Source: an uncultured Glaciecola sp.
GTDB lineage: Bacteria; Pseudomonadota; Gammaproteobacteria; Enterobacterales; Alteromonadaceae
Reading direction: 5' to 3'
Assembly: GCF_937770335.1 (NCBI RefSeq)
Contig: NZ_CALJHY010000003.1
Span: 248,001 to 312,000 of the forward strand
Length of the DNA stretch: 64,000 nucleotides
The notes beneath the pieces were generated by a model. It worked only from the letters and a program-made list of their open reading frames with translations, was not told the origin of the DNA and did not search any database. A program made the position numbers and the translations under genes. This document shows positions 29,051 through 39,541 of this stretch, one piece after another (the first letter of the stretch is position 1; every line of letters starts with the position of its first letter).

Positions 29051-29497
29051 TTACATATCTCTCATGGCACACATAAATTCAGCTGTGCAAACAGCTGCAC
29101 CATCGACCGACGCTAAGCCAGCAAACTTCCAGATACCGCGACGTTCTTTAATAAGCTCAACTGTATACTCTAGCTTATCTCCGGGCACGCATGGACGCTT
29201 GAATCTAGCTTTATCAATACCCGCATAAAGATATAATTGATCGCTATTACCTATCGTTTTAAAACCCAGTACACCGGCTGCCTGTGCTAAACCCTCGAGG
29301 ATCAATACGCCAGGAAAAATAGGTTGCCCAGGGAAGTGACCTGTAAAACAAGGTTCGTTAAAGGTAATATTTTTATACCCTTTAATTGACTTGCCTAGTT
29401 CGTAATCAGTGACCCGATCGATTAACAAAAATGGATACCTATGTGGTAGTAATTCCATTATTTCTTTAATGTATATAGTCTTTTGTGAGTCTGCCAA
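29051..29497 (-). CDS. fabZ: 3-hydroxyacyl-ACP dehydratase FabZ
   Basis: FabZ dehydrates beta-hydroxyacyl-ACP in fatty acid elongation. The 148-aa hot-dog-fold protein has the catalytic His in [13 protein letters not shown] and the Glu-containing [23 protein letters not shown] segment. Translation starts at TTG with AAAGGAAA upstream. In this genome fabZ directly follows skp at a distance of 197 bases, with a terminator between. The lpxD gene usually found here is absent. Confidence 0.95.
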   Translation of the reverse strand: MADSQKTIYIKEIMELLPHRYPFLLIDRVTDYELGKSIKGYKNITFNEPCFTGHFPGQPIFPGVLILEGLAQAAGVLGFKTIGNSDQLYLYAGIDKARFKRPCVPGDKLEYTVELIKERRGIWKFAGLASVDGAAVCTAEFMCAMRDM

Positions 29498-29599
29498 AAT
29501 ATTTCCTTTGCGGTCTAAAACGAAAAGATTTCGCTTTAGCCAATCACTCTATTATTTTTGTCCTTCAACTTGGATGTATAAGATACACTTTTGAGGAGC

Positions 29600-29635
29600 A
29601 AAAACAAATCAGACCAACCGCTTGGTTGGCCTGAT
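29600..29635 (-). terminator. Rho-independent terminator after skp
   Basis: An 11-bp stem (ATCAG-CCAACC with GGTTGG-CTGAT, one internal mismatch) encloses a GCTT loop and is followed on the minus strand by a T-rich tail. A second, wider inverted repeat CGCCAG/CTGGCG (29639-29680) lies between it and the skp stop. Confidence 0.8.
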
Positions 29636-29694
29636 ATTCGCCAGGATTGTAGATATCCCAATCGTTTATACCGACTGGCGAGCTATATATGCTA

Positions 29695-30213
29695 TTACTG
29701 AGCTTTAGTTACTTGCTTTAATACTTCTTGAGAGATATCAAATTCAGGCTTAACGAAAGGTGTAGTGCTGCGGTTTAAAACCACATCATACTTTTCGTCT
29801 TCAGCAATTTTCTCAACAGCTTGCATTACTAGGCCAAGTAATTTTCTTTGCTCTTCTTGTTCACGACGTTGCATATTCTGCTGAAGTGGACCTGTTTTTT
29901 CTTGTAGCGTTGTTTGCAGCGCAATTATTTGGTCTTCTAATTTTTTTTTCTCTTCAGCGCTCATCGTTGCACTTTCACGTTGAAGCTTTTGAACTAAAAA
30001 ATTATATTCTTCGCTTTGAGTGTTAACTTCTTGAATTTGGTCTTTAAATTCTGCAGTCACAATTTGTGCAATTTCTGCAAACTGTGGCAATGAACGTGTA
30101 ATACCTTGTACATCAACAACACCGATCTTTTGATCTGCTGCTTGAGCAGCTGTAGTCAACAATGCAGAGCTAAGCATAGCGCCAGCGATTAGTGTTTTAG
30201 TAAATGTCTTCAA
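29695..30213 (-). CDS. skp: Periplasmic chaperone Skp (OmpH)
   Basis: Skp is a trimeric periplasmic chaperone that carries unfolded outer-membrane proteins toward BamA. The 172-aa precursor has a signal peptide ending at AAQA (residues 22-25). The mature KIGVVDVQGI start is followed by a long helical coiled-coil region (about 55-130) rich in Glu, Gln and Lys. Its gene lies just downstream of bamA, as usual. Confidence 0.93.
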   Translation of the reverse strand: MKTFTKTLIAGAMLSSALLTTAAQAADQKIGVVDVQGITRSLPQFAEIAQIVTAEFKDQIQEVNTQSEEYNFLVQKLQRESATMSAEEKKKLEDQIIALQTTLQEKTGPLQQNMQRREQEEQRKLLGLVMQAVEKIAEDEKYDVVLNRSTTPFVKPEFDISQEVLKQVTKAQ

Positions 30214-30310
30214 TGGAAACTCCTTTAATCTGTTCCGTTTGTTTTGGGCGCCTTGGCCCCCAACTCTATAAGTATGTTACTTGTTATTATGATACTACGT
30301 TAATACGGCT

Positions 30311-32797
30311 TTAGAAAGTTGAGCCAATGTTAAACGTAAAGAATTTAGGATTATCACCATCTCTCGAACTAATTTCTTTCGAGAAACTAAATACTAGCGG
30401 TCCCATCGGAGAAATCCATTGAACAGATATACCGGCAGAACTTCTAAATTGACTCCAATCACTATAATCACTTAATTCTGAAGGCTGACCTTCACCCGAT
30501 CTTCCAATAAACGTTAAATCTTTATATTCGTCATAATCAAACTCGGTATCCCATACGTTACCCACATCAAGAAAGAGTGAGGTACGCACTGAACTATCAA
30601 ATTCACTGTCAACAAACGGCGTTGGCACGATTAATTCTAAACCTCCGATCGCCATTGCATTGCCACCTAAGCTTCTTGGCGAAACGCCGACTTGGTCGGT
30701 ATCAGGACTACCAAAAATGGGCGTGCCAAATGGGGTTGTTCCGATTTGTGAAGAAATACGCTGAACGCCACGAGGTCCAACGGTGTTGTCTTCAAAGCCG
30801 CGCAAGGTGTCTGGACCACCTGCAGTAAAGTTTTCAGTAAATGGCAATATTTGGTCCCTGCCACTCTTATCGCCGTAACCGTTACCGTAACCTAAACGCA
30901 TCCTAGCAAGCACTGACCAACGTTGATTTTCACTAAGTGCATAATAAAATTTAGTGTCTGCAATAAATTTAAAATAGTTAACGTCAGAATTCGGGGTTGT
31001 TATACTAAATGAGGCACGTTGAGACGAGCCATCCGTAGGAAATAAACCTCGGTTTAGTGTAGAACGAGTCCAACTAGCTGATGCTAAAAAACTCTCATAC
31101 TTTATAGCTGAATCGGGGTTATCTAAAGATCTAAATTGGTCATAGAAGCGCGAAGTTTGCTCAAAAGAAGTGTTATCGCTAGATAACTCAACATTGGCAT
31201 AAGTCAATCCAAAGCTAATACGGTTCACTTCATTAATAGGATAACCCACATTTACGCCTACTTGATAACGTTCGCTGTCGTATTGAACGACACCAAAATT
31301 GCCACCATCAAACTTACTATAACCCAAACTGCCGCCCAAGCTAATGCCGTCGATAGTGAAGTAAGGGTCGGTGTAGTTCAACTGTATTGACTGCTGATAG
31401 GAAACCGTGGACACATTTAGTCCAATACGCTTACCTGTTCCTAAGAAGTTGTCCTGTTGGATACCCGCATTTAAGCTTAGTTTGGTATTATCACCATAAC
31501 CAATACCCGCTTGGAATGAACCTGAGGCTTGTTCTTTTACTTTAAATTCAACGTCGACTTTGTCGTCTTGGCCTGGTACGCGAACGGTTTCAAAATCGAC
31601 TGTTTCCATATAAGTCAAACGAGATAAAGATGACTTTGAATTTTCTAACAATTGGTCTGATAACCACGTACCCTCAAGCTGACTGAGGTTTTGACGTAGC
31701 ACTTCATCTGACGTGATCACGTTTCCTTGGAAATTTATACGGCGAACGTAAATACGCTTACCTGGGTCGACAGACAACGCTAATTTCACGGTTTTGTCAT
31801 CGTCATTGATATCAGGAATAGTCGTTACTGTTGGATAAGCATAACCAAATCGACCAAGATACTTACTGATAAACTCTTCCGTGTAAGTCACTGTTGCTTG
31901 GTTATATAACTCACCAGCAGAAAGCGGTAGCACCTGATTTAAGAAATCTTCAAAACCTAAGAGATCACCCACCAATTCAACGCCAGAAATAGTGTATTGA
32001 TCGCCCTCTTCTACGTTCATACCAATATAAATGCCGTCTTTTTCTGGCGTCATTGATACTTGCGTCGAACTTATAGCAAAACGTAAATAGCCTCTGTCTT
32101 TGTAGTAGCTAGTAATATTTTCTAAATCGCCAGACAGTGTTTGTTGTTGATAGCGTGTCTCGGAAGTAAAATCCCACCACGGCGCGCCGAATTTTAATTC
32201 CATTATTTTAAATAGTGTTTCATCGTCAAAAAGTTCATTACCGACAATATTGACTTGCTTAATTTCAGCGGCATCGCCTTCTTCAAACAATAATTTCAAG
32301 TCAACACGATTTCTTGGCAAAGGCGTTACGATAGCAGTCACATCGGCGTTATATTTACCAATACTGTAGAAGAAATCTTTTAAACCATTTTCTATAGAGG
32401 TAAGCACGGTTCTATCTAATGGGTCACCGATTCGAATATTTGAGTTCCCCAAGCTATCTTGAAGCTGCTCATCTTTAATATCATCATTGCCTTCGAACAC
32501 GATGTTACTAATCGTTGGGCGTTCTGAGACGCGCACAATTAACAAACCTCCATCACGCAGTATTTCAACTTTTTCGAAGTGAGTGGAAGAATACAAAGAG
32601 CGTATTAATTGGCTAATACGGAATGAATTTAATTGGTCACCTACTTGCACCGGAAGATAAGTGAGCGCCGCACCCAATGCGACACGCTGCAAACCTTCAA
32701 CGCGAATATCTTCTATCACAAATTCAGATTTACTCTGTGCAAATGAGAACGACGTAAATGCCATCAAGGCGATAAGAACTAACTGTTTACACTTCAT
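30311..32797 (-). CDS. bamA: Outer membrane assembly factor BamA
   Basis: BamA is the essential insertase of the beta-barrel assembly machine. The 828-aa product has a signal peptide (ends near SFAQ, residue 21) and five POTRA domains over about residues 24-420, beginning FVIEDIRVEGLQRVALGA. A C-terminal 16-strand barrel ends in FNIGSTF with a terminal Phe. The barrel holds the conserved VRGF-like motif DTLRGFEDNTVGPRG. It is flanked by rseP and skp. Confidence 0.96.
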   Translation of the reverse strand: MKCKQLVLIALMAFTSFSFAQSKSEFVIEDIRVEGLQRVALGAALTYLPVQVGDQLNSFRISQLIRSLYSSTHFEKVEILRDGGLLIVRVSERPTISNIVFEGNDDIKDEQLQDSLGNSNIRIGDPLDRTVLTSIENGLKDFFYSIGKYNADVTAIVTPLPRNRVDLKLLFEEGDAAEIKQVNIVGNELFDDETLFKIMELKFGAPWWDFTSETRYQQQTLSGDLENITSYYKDRGYLRFAISSTQVSMTPEKDGIYIGMNVEEGDQYTISGVELVGDLLGFEDFLNQVLPLSAGELYNQATVTYTEEFISKYLGRFGYAYPTVTTIPDINDDDKTVKLALSVDPGKRIYVRRINFQGNVITSDEVLRQNLSQLEGTWLSDQLLENSKSSLSRLTYMETVDFETVRVPGQDDKVDVEFKVKEQASGSFQAGIGYGDNTKLSLNAGIQQDNFLGTGKRIGLNVSTVSYQQSIQLNYTDPYFTIDGISLGGSLGYSKFDGGNFGVVQYDSERYQVGVNVGYPINEVNRISFGLTYANVELSSDNTSFEQTSRFYDQFRSLDNPDSAIKYESFLASASWTRSTLNRGLFPTDGSSQRASFSITTPNSDVNYFKFIADTKFYYALSENQRWSVLARMRLGYGNGYGDKSGRDQILPFTENFTAGGPDTLRGFEDNTVGPRGVQRISSQIGTTPFGTPIFGSPDTDQVGVSPRSLGGNAMAIGGLELIVPTPFVDSEFDSSVRTSLFLDVGNVWDTEFDYDEYKDLTFIGRSGEGQPSELSDYSDWSQFRSSAGISVQWISPMGPLVFSFSKEISSRDGDNPKFFTFNIGSTF

Positions 32798-32839
32798 TTA
32801 CTAATATTCTTCCAAAACATGTTTTTTATAAAACTATTA

Positions 32840-34192
32840 TTATGTGATGCGATTGATGTCGTTAAAAATAGCAACCGCCATTAGCATGAATAACAATACG
32901 CCGCCTATCCTAAACCCAACTTCCTGTATTCCATCGGGGACTGGCTTCCCTGTTATCCATTCGGCTGTAAAGTACATTAAATGTCCGCCGTCGAGCATAG
33001 GTAATGGTAACAAATTTATGATGCCAAGATTAACACTGATCAGCGCTAAAAACCCTAAAAATACAATAATTCCATAACTTGCACTCATTCCAGCGCCTTG
33101 AGCAATAGAAATAGGGCCACTCAAGTTTTTGACCGCCACATCTCCATTGATAAATTTGCCTAACATTTCGACAGTTAAGGTCATTAATCGCCATGTATCT
33201 TGGGTTCCCTTTACCAAAGCATCAACAGGACCCGATTTATCATGAAAGTAATATGCTTCGGGGTATGCTCCTACTTTAGAAGAAATCCCCAGTCGGCCCT
33301 GGGTACCAGTAGCCGTTTTAAGTTCACCTAAGGTAACTGAAATCACCTTGGATTCACCATTGCGCAACACTTCAACTTCAATTGTTTCGTTTGGTCTTGG
33401 CTTCACATAGTCCACTATTTGTCCCCATTCATCCATGAAGGTTCCATTTAGTTTTAGTATTTCATCATTTTCTTGTAAGCCCGCTCGAGCTGAAGGACCG
33501 TCAGCTACAACTAGAGCTATGATTTTATTAGGCTTTGTTCTAAATGGTTCAAAACCAACAGAAGTGAACATATTGTCTAATTCAGGATCAAACTCCCAGT
33601 TAGGCATCTTCATTTCGTAAGAAATAGCTTGACCATTTGGTTTTTCAACGGTCAATGGAATAGTGTCACCACCGATAAAACGCATTAGTTCTATGTTAAC
33701 TGCTTGCCACGTTTTGGTGTTAGCACCATCTATTGCAATAATTTGGTCACCGACTTCAATTCCAGTTGTTGCCATATAGGACTCAGGATTTATCTCGCCT
33801 ATATAGGGTTTTGCTTTGTCTTGGCCAATCATGGCAACGACCATCAAGATCAAAATTGCGAATAAAAAGTTTATACCCGGACCAGCAGCCACGATGGCGA
33901 ATCGTTTCCACACGGGCTGAATATCAAAGGATTGGGATTTGTCTTGCTCTGCAACATCATCCACTCTGCTGTCTAACATTCTTACATAGCCGCCCAGCGG
34001 GATCGCCGCAATAACGAACTCCATTCCAGTCGAGGTGATGCGCTTATACAATGGTTTACCGAAACCGATAGAGAAGCGAAGGACTTTCACCCCGCACTTT
34101 CTGGCAATAATAAAGTGTCCCCACTCATGCACGGCCACTAAAATACCTAATGCCATAATAAAGGCACCAATGTTTCGGATAATTTCAAACAC
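32840..34192 (-). CDS. rseP: RIP metalloprotease RseP
   Basis: RseP is the site-2 intramembrane zinc protease that cleaves RseA to release sigma-E. The 450-aa protein has the HEWGH zinc motif in its first membrane helix, two PDZ domains (about 115-305) and the C-terminal NLLPLPMLDGGHL motif supplying the third ligand. It starts at GTG, overlapping the dxr TAG stop by one base, so it is translationally coupled to dxr. Confidence 0.95.
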   Translation of the reverse strand: MFEIIRNIGAFIMALGILVAVHEWGHFIIARKCGVKVLRFSIGFGKPLYKRITSTGMEFVIAAIPLGGYVRMLDSRVDDVAEQDKSQSFDIQPVWKRFAIVAAGPGINFLFAILILMVVAMIGQDKAKPYIGEINPESYMATTGIEVGDQIIAIDGANTKTWQAVNIELMRFIGGDTIPLTVEKPNGQAISYEMKMPNWEFDPELDNMFTSVGFEPFRTKPNKIIALVVADGPSARAGLQENDEILKLNGTFMDEWGQIVDYVKPRPNETIEVEVLRNGESKVISVTLGELKTATGTQGRLGISSKVGAYPEAYYFHDKSGPVDALVKGTQDTWRLMTLTVEMLGKFINGDVAVKNLSGPISIAQGAGMSASYGIIVFLGFLALISVNLGIINLLPLPMLDGGHLMYFTAEWITGKPVPDGIQEVGFRIGGVLLFMLMAVAIFNDINRIT

Positions 34193-35373
34193 TAATTCAA
34201 CTTCCTTACTATCTCTTGCGCTAAAATTCTGGCTTCTGCGTCATGTTCTATGACATGAACAATAGAAGTGAGTTCAATGGAATCTATTTTTTGCAGTACT
34301 TGTTCGTTCACCCTAGCAATGTCGGTAAACTTGATCTGCCCGTTTAAAAAGGCTTCTACAGCTATTTCATTGGCTGCATTAATTGCGGTCGTTGCCGATT
34401 GTCCTTGCTTGCACGCTTCAATAGCTAAGTACAAATTTGGGTATCGACTTTTGTCCGGCTTCGAAAAACTAAAGTCAGTTAAACTTGAAAAGTCCACGGC
34501 TTTTACGCCAGATGTGATTCGATCGGGAAAACTTAACCCATAGGCGATCGGCGTGCGCATGTCAGGGTTACCTAACTGCGCAATAACCGACCCATCGACA
34601 TATTGCACCATTGAATGAATAGTACTTTGTGGATGCAGCACTACTTCAATGTCATTTTCGTGTAGGCCGAAAAGCCATTTTGCTTCAATAAATTCGAGTC
34701 CCTTATTCATCATAGAAGCAGAATCAACTGAAATTTTTCGCCCCATTGTCCATGTTGGATGAGCACAGGCTTGGTCTGGGGTAATCGCATCAAATGACTC
34801 ATCTGCTAAGGTTCTAAAAGGACCTCCTGAGCCTGTTAGTAAAATCTTAGCGATACCTGACTTTTCTAAATTGCCATATTGAAAATCATGCGGTAAGCAC
34901 TGAAAAATAGCATTGTGCTCACTGTCGATCGGCAATAATTCAGCTTTATGCTCACGCACTGCATCCATGAAAAGTTCACCCGTCATTACTAGCGATTCCT
35001 TATTCGCCAGCAAAACACGCTTACCCGCTCGGACTGCTGCCAATGTAGGAAGTAATCCGGCTGCACCGACAATAGCAGACATCACAGTGTCTACTTCTGG
35101 CGCTGAACAGACATTGTCTAATGCTTGTGCACCAACTAACACTTCAGAGTTACAATTTTCCAACTTTAATAAATTGCTAAACGAGGAGTAGGCATCCGAG
35201 TCGGACAATACGATATAGCGTGGTGAGCACTGCACAGCAAGTTGCACCAGCGCTTTCAAATTAGTATGCCCCGTGATCGCAAAAACACGAAATTTATCGG
35301 GGTGACGACAAATGACATTAATCGTATTTTGACCAATAGAGCCAGTTGCCCCTAAGACAGTGATGGTTCTCAC
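34192..35373 (-). CDS. dxr: 1-deoxy-D-xylulose 5-phosphate reductoisomerase
   Basis: Dxr (IspC) makes 2-C-methyl-D-erythritol 4-phosphate with NADPH, the committed step of the MEP isoprenoid pathway. The 393-aa enzyme has the NADPH motif LGATGSIGQNTINV, the metal-site LLPIDSEHNAIFQ and the SVDSASMMNKGLEFIEA signature. Length is typical. It is upstream of rseP with a one-base overlap. Confidence 0.96.
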   Translation of the reverse strand: MRTITVLGATGSIGQNTINVICRHPDKFRVFAITGHTNLKALVQLAVQCSPRYIVLSDSDAYSSFSNLLKLENCNSEVLVGAQALDNVCSAPEVDTVMSAIVGAAGLLPTLAAVRAGKRVLLANKESLVMTGELFMDAVREHKAELLPIDSEHNAIFQCLPHDFQYGNLEKSGIAKILLTGSGGPFRTLADESFDAITPDQACAHPTWTMGRKISVDSASMMNKGLEFIEAKWLFGLHENDIEVVLHPQSTIHSMVQYVDGSVIAQLGNPDMRTPIAYGLSFPDRITSGVKAVDFSSLTDFSFSKPDKSRYPNLYLAIEACKQGQSATTAINAANEIAVEAFLNGQIKFTDIARVNEQVLQKIDSIELTSIVHVIEHDAEARILAQEIVRKLN

Positions 35374-35443
35374 AATATCTGCGCGACCTTTAGATTGATG
35401 AGTGTGAAAAAAATAACGATAAAGGTAATATCAACATATTTGC

Positions 35444-36307
35444 CTATGCCATCCATACGACATAGCAAAATGCAAAAACAGGGAATGCAGCAGTCAAACT
35501 GTCGATTCTATCCATTATTCCGCCATGACCAGGAAGCAGTTTGCCACTATCTTTGATACCAGCGCAGCGTTTAAACATACTTTCATTTAAATCACCTAGC
35601 GCAGATACCGCGACCGTAATAACACCGATTAACAAATGCAATCCCATGCGGCTAGCTTCAAACTGATAATGTAATGAGGCAAAAGCAATGATAGCAAGTG
35701 ATGCCATTACGCCACCAATTAAACCTTCTATACTCTTACCAGGAGACACATTTGGACGTAATTTGTGCTTACCAAATTTAACCCCAACAAAGAATGCTCC
35801 TATATCTGCAGCCCAGACAATACCTAGCACATAAAAAATGAGCGAGGCGCCATAAAAGGGATCAACCTCATATAAATTATTGCGCAAACTGATAACAGCG
35901 ACCCAGGTTGGGATTAAAGTAAGCACGCCGAAAGCGGCTCTGATTGGCACATTTTTTGTCCAAGCTGAACTGTATTTTGGATACGTAATAATCATAACGA
36001 AAGACAAAGCCCACCAAACAGCGGCAATACCCAATATCGTTTTATAAATACTATTTAGTTCGCCCTGATACCAAACGGCATCTCCGTCTACGGCAACAAT
36101 AAGCACGCCACATATAATTAATATGAGTGCCATAAATGATGCTTTTGATGCACGACCGTTAATCCCTGACATTTTAGCCCACTCGTAAGCACCTAGGGCG
36201 ATCACGCCGGCAACAGCAATTTTGAATTGCTCTACTGGTAAAAATAAAATAGCTAAAATTGCCAGAGGTGCAAGAATGAGTGCTGTTATTATTCTTTGTT
36301 TTAACAT
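35444..36307 (-). CDS. cdsA: Phosphatidate cytidylyltransferase
   Basis: CdsA makes CDP-diacylglycerol, the branch point for all phospholipids. The 287-aa membrane protein has about eight hydrophobic segments and the family signature near the C-terminus (MFKRCAGIKDSGKLLPGHGG then DRID), with the metal-binding acidic residues. The gene overlaps the end of uppS by one base. Confidence 0.95.
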   Translation of the reverse strand: MLKQRIITALILAPLAILAILFLPVEQFKIAVAGVIALGAYEWAKMSGINGRASKASFMALILIICGVLIVAVDGDAVWYQGELNSIYKTILGIAAVWWALSFVMIITYPKYSSAWTKNVPIRAAFGVLTLIPTWVAVISLRNNLYEVDPFYGASLIFYVLGIVWAADIGAFFVGVKFGKHKLRPNVSPGKSIEGLIGGVMASLAIIAFASLHYQFEASRMGLHLLIGVITVAVSALGDLNESMFKRCAGIKDSGKLLPGHGGIMDRIDSLTAAFPVFAFCYVVWMA

Positions 36308-37083
36308 TAACCTTGCCCTTGATTGTCGGGGCTCACTTGTGAACCGGTTTGTCCAAACCTTCTTTGTCTTTGACAGAAGTCGACAATAGCATTTTCAAAT
36401 TTCTGTTCGTCAAAATCTGGCCAAAGTGTCTCACAAAAATAGAATTCTGCATATGCACATTGCCACAATAAAAAGTTGCTTATTCTATGATCACCGCCGG
36501 TTCGGATCACTAAGTCCAATGCGGGCAAATCGGACATGCACGTATACTTATCAAAAATATCTTCTGTGATTTCCTCGAGTTTTACAAGCCCTTGCTTTAC
36601 ATCATCCGCAATTCTTTGAGCTGCGGTTACTATGTCCCAACGTCCGCCATAATTTGCAGCAATATTGAGTGTTAGTGACGTATTGTGCTTAGTAAGGAAT
36701 TCAGCTTTGCGAATTTTATCAACTAGCTTTTGGTCAAACGCAGATAAATCGCCGATCACCTTCAGACGGATGTTATTTTTATTAAGTTTCTTAATCTCGC
36801 TAGACAAGACAAGATTAAATAGCTCAATCAAAATTGTAATTTCGTCTTTGGGACGCTTCCAATTTTCGCTGCTGAAAGCAAATAAGGTGAGTGCTTTAAT
36901 GCCATTTTTTCGCGCATATGATACGGACGCACGGACAGCTTTCACACCCGCCTTATGACCAAATGTTCTTAACTTTCCTTGTTGTTGAGCCCAGCGCCCG
37001 TTGCCATCCATGATAATGGCGACATGCTCTGGTAAAGTGCCTTCAAATGATAAAGGCCCCTCAATCGAACTTTTGGTACTCAA
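36307..37083 (-). CDS. uppS: Isoprenyl (undecaprenyl) diphosphate synthase
   Basis: UppS extends farnesyl diphosphate to undecaprenyl diphosphate, the lipid carrier for peptidoglycan and O-antigen. The 258-aa protein has the cis-prenyltransferase signatures VAIIMDGNGRWAQQQG (catalytic Asp), TLFAFSSENWKRP and DLVIRTGGDHRISNFLLWQ. It sits 4 bases after frr ends and overlaps cdsA by one base. Confidence 0.96.
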   Translation of the reverse strand: MSTKSSIEGPLSFEGTLPEHVAIIMDGNGRWAQQQGKLRTFGHKAGVKAVRASVSYARKNGIKALTLFAFSSENWKRPKDEITILIELFNLVLSSEIKKLNKNNIRLKVIGDLSAFDQKLVDKIRKAEFLTKHNTSLTLNIAANYGGRWDIVTAAQRIADDVKQGLVKLEEITEDIFDKYTCMSDLPALDLVIRTGGDHRISNFLLWQCAYAEFYFCETLWPDFDEQKFENAIVDFCQRQRRFGQTGSQVSPDNQGQG

Positions 37084-37087
37084 ACGG

Positions 37088-37645
37088 CTAAACTTCCATC
37101 AATTCTTTTTCTTTGTCGGCGAGAATATTATCAATGTTTTTGATAAATTCATCAGTTAGAGTTTGGATGTTCTCTTCACCAGCACGACTCTGATCTTCGC
37201 TCGCTTCTTTTTCTTTAAGCAATTCTTTAATATCGCTGTTTGCTTCTCGGCGAATATTGCGCACCGCGACTCTACCCTGCTCCGCTTCATGACGCACAAC
37301 CTTAATTAGGTCTTTTCTGCGTTCTTCAGTTAGTGGAGGCATTGGAATGCGTATTGTCGTACCCGCACTCATTGGGTTTAAACCCAAGTTCGACTGCATA
37401 ATGGCTTTTTCAACAGCTTGAATAATACTTTTATCAAAAACCGATAACGCAAGCGTGCGGTTGTCTTCTGCAACAACGTTAGCAACTTGTTTTAACGGCG
37501 TGTTAGAACCATAGTAAGGCACCATGATGCTATCTAATAAACTGGGGTGTGCACGACCGGTTCTAATCTTGCTTAGCTGGCTTTTTAACGCGGCAATACT
37601 TTTTTCCATGCGCTGCTGAGCATCTACTTCAATTTCATCAATCAC
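37088..37645 (-). CDS. frr: Ribosome recycling factor
   Basis: Frr splits post-termination ribosomes together with EF-G. I place the start at a GTG (37645) preceded by AAGGA. This gives [16 protein letters not shown] and exactly 185 residues, the family's standard length. The open frame continues 20 codons upstream into the pyrH 3' end, which is unlikely to be translated as Frr. Signature segments [14 protein letters not shown] and [21 protein letters not shown] are intact. Confidence 0.95.
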   Translation of the reverse strand: MIDEIEVDAQQRMEKSIAALKSQLSKIRTGRAHPSLLDSIMVPYYGSNTPLKQVANVVAEDNRTLALSVFDKSIIQAVEKAIMQSNLGLNPMSAGTTIRIPMPPLTEERRKDLIKVVRHEAEQGRVAVRNIRREANSDIKELLKEKEASEDQSRAGEENIQTLTDEFIKNIDNILADKEKELMEV

Positions 37646-37661
37646 AACAAGATCCTTATTT

Positions 37662-38399
37662 TTATACTTTTTCTGGATGACAGATAGTGGTGCCTTCGTC
37701 GTCACCTAATACTACTCGCTTTAAACAACCGGGTTTATTCATATTGAATACTCTAATTGGTATGTTGTGATCGCGAGCAAGCGTAAAGGCTGACAGGTCC
37801 ATTACTTTTAATTCTTTTTCTAGTACTTCTTGGTAACTAATGCGTTTTAACAGAACGGCATCTGGATTCTTCACAGGATCAGCACTGTAAACACCGTCGA
37901 CTTTGGTTGCTTTTAATACCGCGTCGGCTTCAATTTCGATACCGCGTAAACATGCAGCAGAGTCAGTTGTGAAGAATGGGTTGCCTGTACCTGCAGAGAA
38001 TATCACAACTCTACCTGATTTTAGAAAACTTATGGCGTCTGCCCAGTTATAAGGGTCACAAACACCATTTAGTGGAATCGCTGACATTAGACGAGCATTT
38101 ACGAAAGCTCTGTGCAGAGCGTCACGCATTGCCAAACCATTCATGACTGTTGCTAACATACCCATATGGTCTCCAACAACACGGTGCATGCCGGCTTTAG
38201 CCAAACCTTCGCCGCGGAATAGGTTACCACCACCGATTACTAGGCCAACTTCTACGCCTAGCTCAACTATCTCTTTTATTTCGAGTGCCATGCGGTCTAA
38301 CACTTTGGCATCAATTCCAAAGTTTTCATCACCCATCAAGGCTTCGCCACTCAGCTTTAGCAAAATGCGTCTGTAAGCGGCTTTTGGTATGGTAGTCAT
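37662..38399 (-). CDS. pyrH: UMP kinase
   Basis: PyrH phosphorylates UMP to UDP and is essential for pyrimidine nucleotide supply. The 245-aa amino-acid-kinase-fold protein has [14 protein letters not shown] at the N-terminus, [16 protein letters not shown], and the [22 protein letters not shown] active-site segment. It follows tsf after a strong terminator, so it probably has its own promoter near 38400-38520. Confidence 0.96.
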   Translation of the reverse strand: MTTIPKAAYRRILLKLSGEALMGDENFGIDAKVLDRMALEIKEIVELGVEVGLVIGGGNLFRGEGLAKAGMHRVVGDHMGMLATVMNGLAMRDALHRAFVNARLMSAIPLNGVCDPYNWADAISFLKSGRVVIFSAGTGNPFFTTDSAACLRGIEIEADAVLKATKVDGVYSADPVKNPDAVLLKRISYQEVLEKELKVMDLSAFTLARDHNIPIRVFNMNKPGCLKRVVLGDDEGTTICHPEKV

Positions 38400-38524
38400 T
38401 ATGTGTCCTTTGCAGTGGTTGTGTCTATTTTCTCATATTCATTAAAACAGAGTTTATTGGCAATAAATAATGTATGTCACTAACCAGTTGACGATTTATT
38501 GCCGATAAACACATTTAACATCCA

Positions 38525-38552
38525 TAAAAAAGCACCTCAATTGAGGTGCCTT
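38525..38552 (-). terminator. Rho-independent terminator after tsf
   Basis: A perfect palindromic stem centred on CACCTCAATTGAGGTG is followed on the minus strand by six T. It lies about 45 bases beyond the tsf stop. Confidence 0.9.
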
Positions 38553-38596
38553 GTATCTTATCCGAGAATCGGTAATTGCAAAAGCAATCTAAGCAC

Positions 38597-39469
38597 TTAT
38601 TTCTTAGCCGCTGCCAATTGTGCAGCAACTTCTGCAGCAAAATCTTCAGATTTCTTCTCGATACCTTCACCCACTTCAAAGCGGATAAAGTTAACAACGT
38701 CTGCACCTTTAGATTTCAAAAGCTCACCAACAGTTTGTGCTGGGTCTTTAACGAATGGCTGACCAGTTAAACTAACTTCGCCAGTGAATTTCTTCATTCG
38801 GCCAGAAACCATTTTCTCAGCGATATCAGCTGGTTTACCAGACTGGATAGCGATGTCGATCTGAATTTCTTTCTCTTTTGCTATAACCGCTTCTGGAACA
38901 TCAGACGGCTTAACGAATTGTGGGCTAGCTGCTGCAACGTGCATAGCAACGTCCTTTGCTAGCTCTTCGTCGCCACCTTCCAAAATTACGATAACACCAA
39001 TACGGCCGCCGTGGACATATGCGCCTAATGTTGAACCTTCAACATTGATAACACGACGTGGACTGATGTTTTCACCAATTTTGGTAACCAATGTTTCACG
39101 TACAGTAGCAACAGTTGAACCGTCAAGTTCAGCTGCAAGTAATGCGTCGATATCATTGATGCCATCTGCCGCAGCAACGTCAATCAATTTGTTACCGAAA
39201 GCAAGGAAACCTTCGTCACGTGCAACGAAATCAGTTTCGCAGTTAACTTCCATCATAGTAGCTTTGCCACCAGATAATTTAGTCAATATAACGCCTTCTG
39301 CTGCAATACGACCTGCTTTTTTCGCCGCTTTTGCTTGACCAGATTTACGCATATTTTCAATTGCTAGTTCGATATCACCATCAGTTTCAACTAATGCGTT
39401 TTTACAATCTAACATGCCAGCGCCAGTGCGCTCGCGTATTTCTTTAACCAGTGCTGCAGTCACTGCCAT
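38597..39469 (-). CDS. tsf: Elongation factor Ts
   Basis: EF-Ts is the nucleotide exchange factor for EF-Tu. The 290-aa protein has the N-terminal UBA-like domain ([22 protein letters not shown]), the GRIAAEGVI and [12 protein letters not shown] signatures and the duplicated core with [10 protein letters not shown]. It follows rpsB with a GC-rich hairpin in the 72-base gap. Confidence 0.97.
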   Translation of the reverse strand: MAVTAALVKEIRERTGAGMLDCKNALVETDGDIELAIENMRKSGQAKAAKKAGRIAAEGVILTKLSGGKATMMEVNCETDFVARDEGFLAFGNKLIDVAAADGINDIDALLAAELDGSTVATVRETLVTKIGENISPRRVINVEGSTLGAYVHGGRIGVIVILEGGDEELAKDVAMHVAAASPQFVKPSDVPEAVIAKEKEIQIDIAIQSGKPADIAEKMVSGRMKKFTGEVSLTGQPFVKDPAQTVGELLKSKGADVVNFIRFEVGEGIEKKSEDFAAEVAAQLAAAKK

Positions 39470-39491
39470 TTTCTTATCCTCAAAATATCAA

Positions 39492-39522
39492 TATTTAGAA
39501 AAGGGGGCTAATGCCCCCCTTT
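39492..39522 (-). terminator. Intercistronic hairpin (attenuator) between rpsB and tsf
   Basis: AAAGGGGGC and GCCCCC-C-TTT form a GC-rich stem around a TAAT loop, followed on the minus strand by TTTTC. An attenuator between rpsB and tsf is known in E. coli. A similar role is inferred here. Confidence 0.7.
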
Positions 39523-39541
39523 GATAATCTACTTAAGTTAC

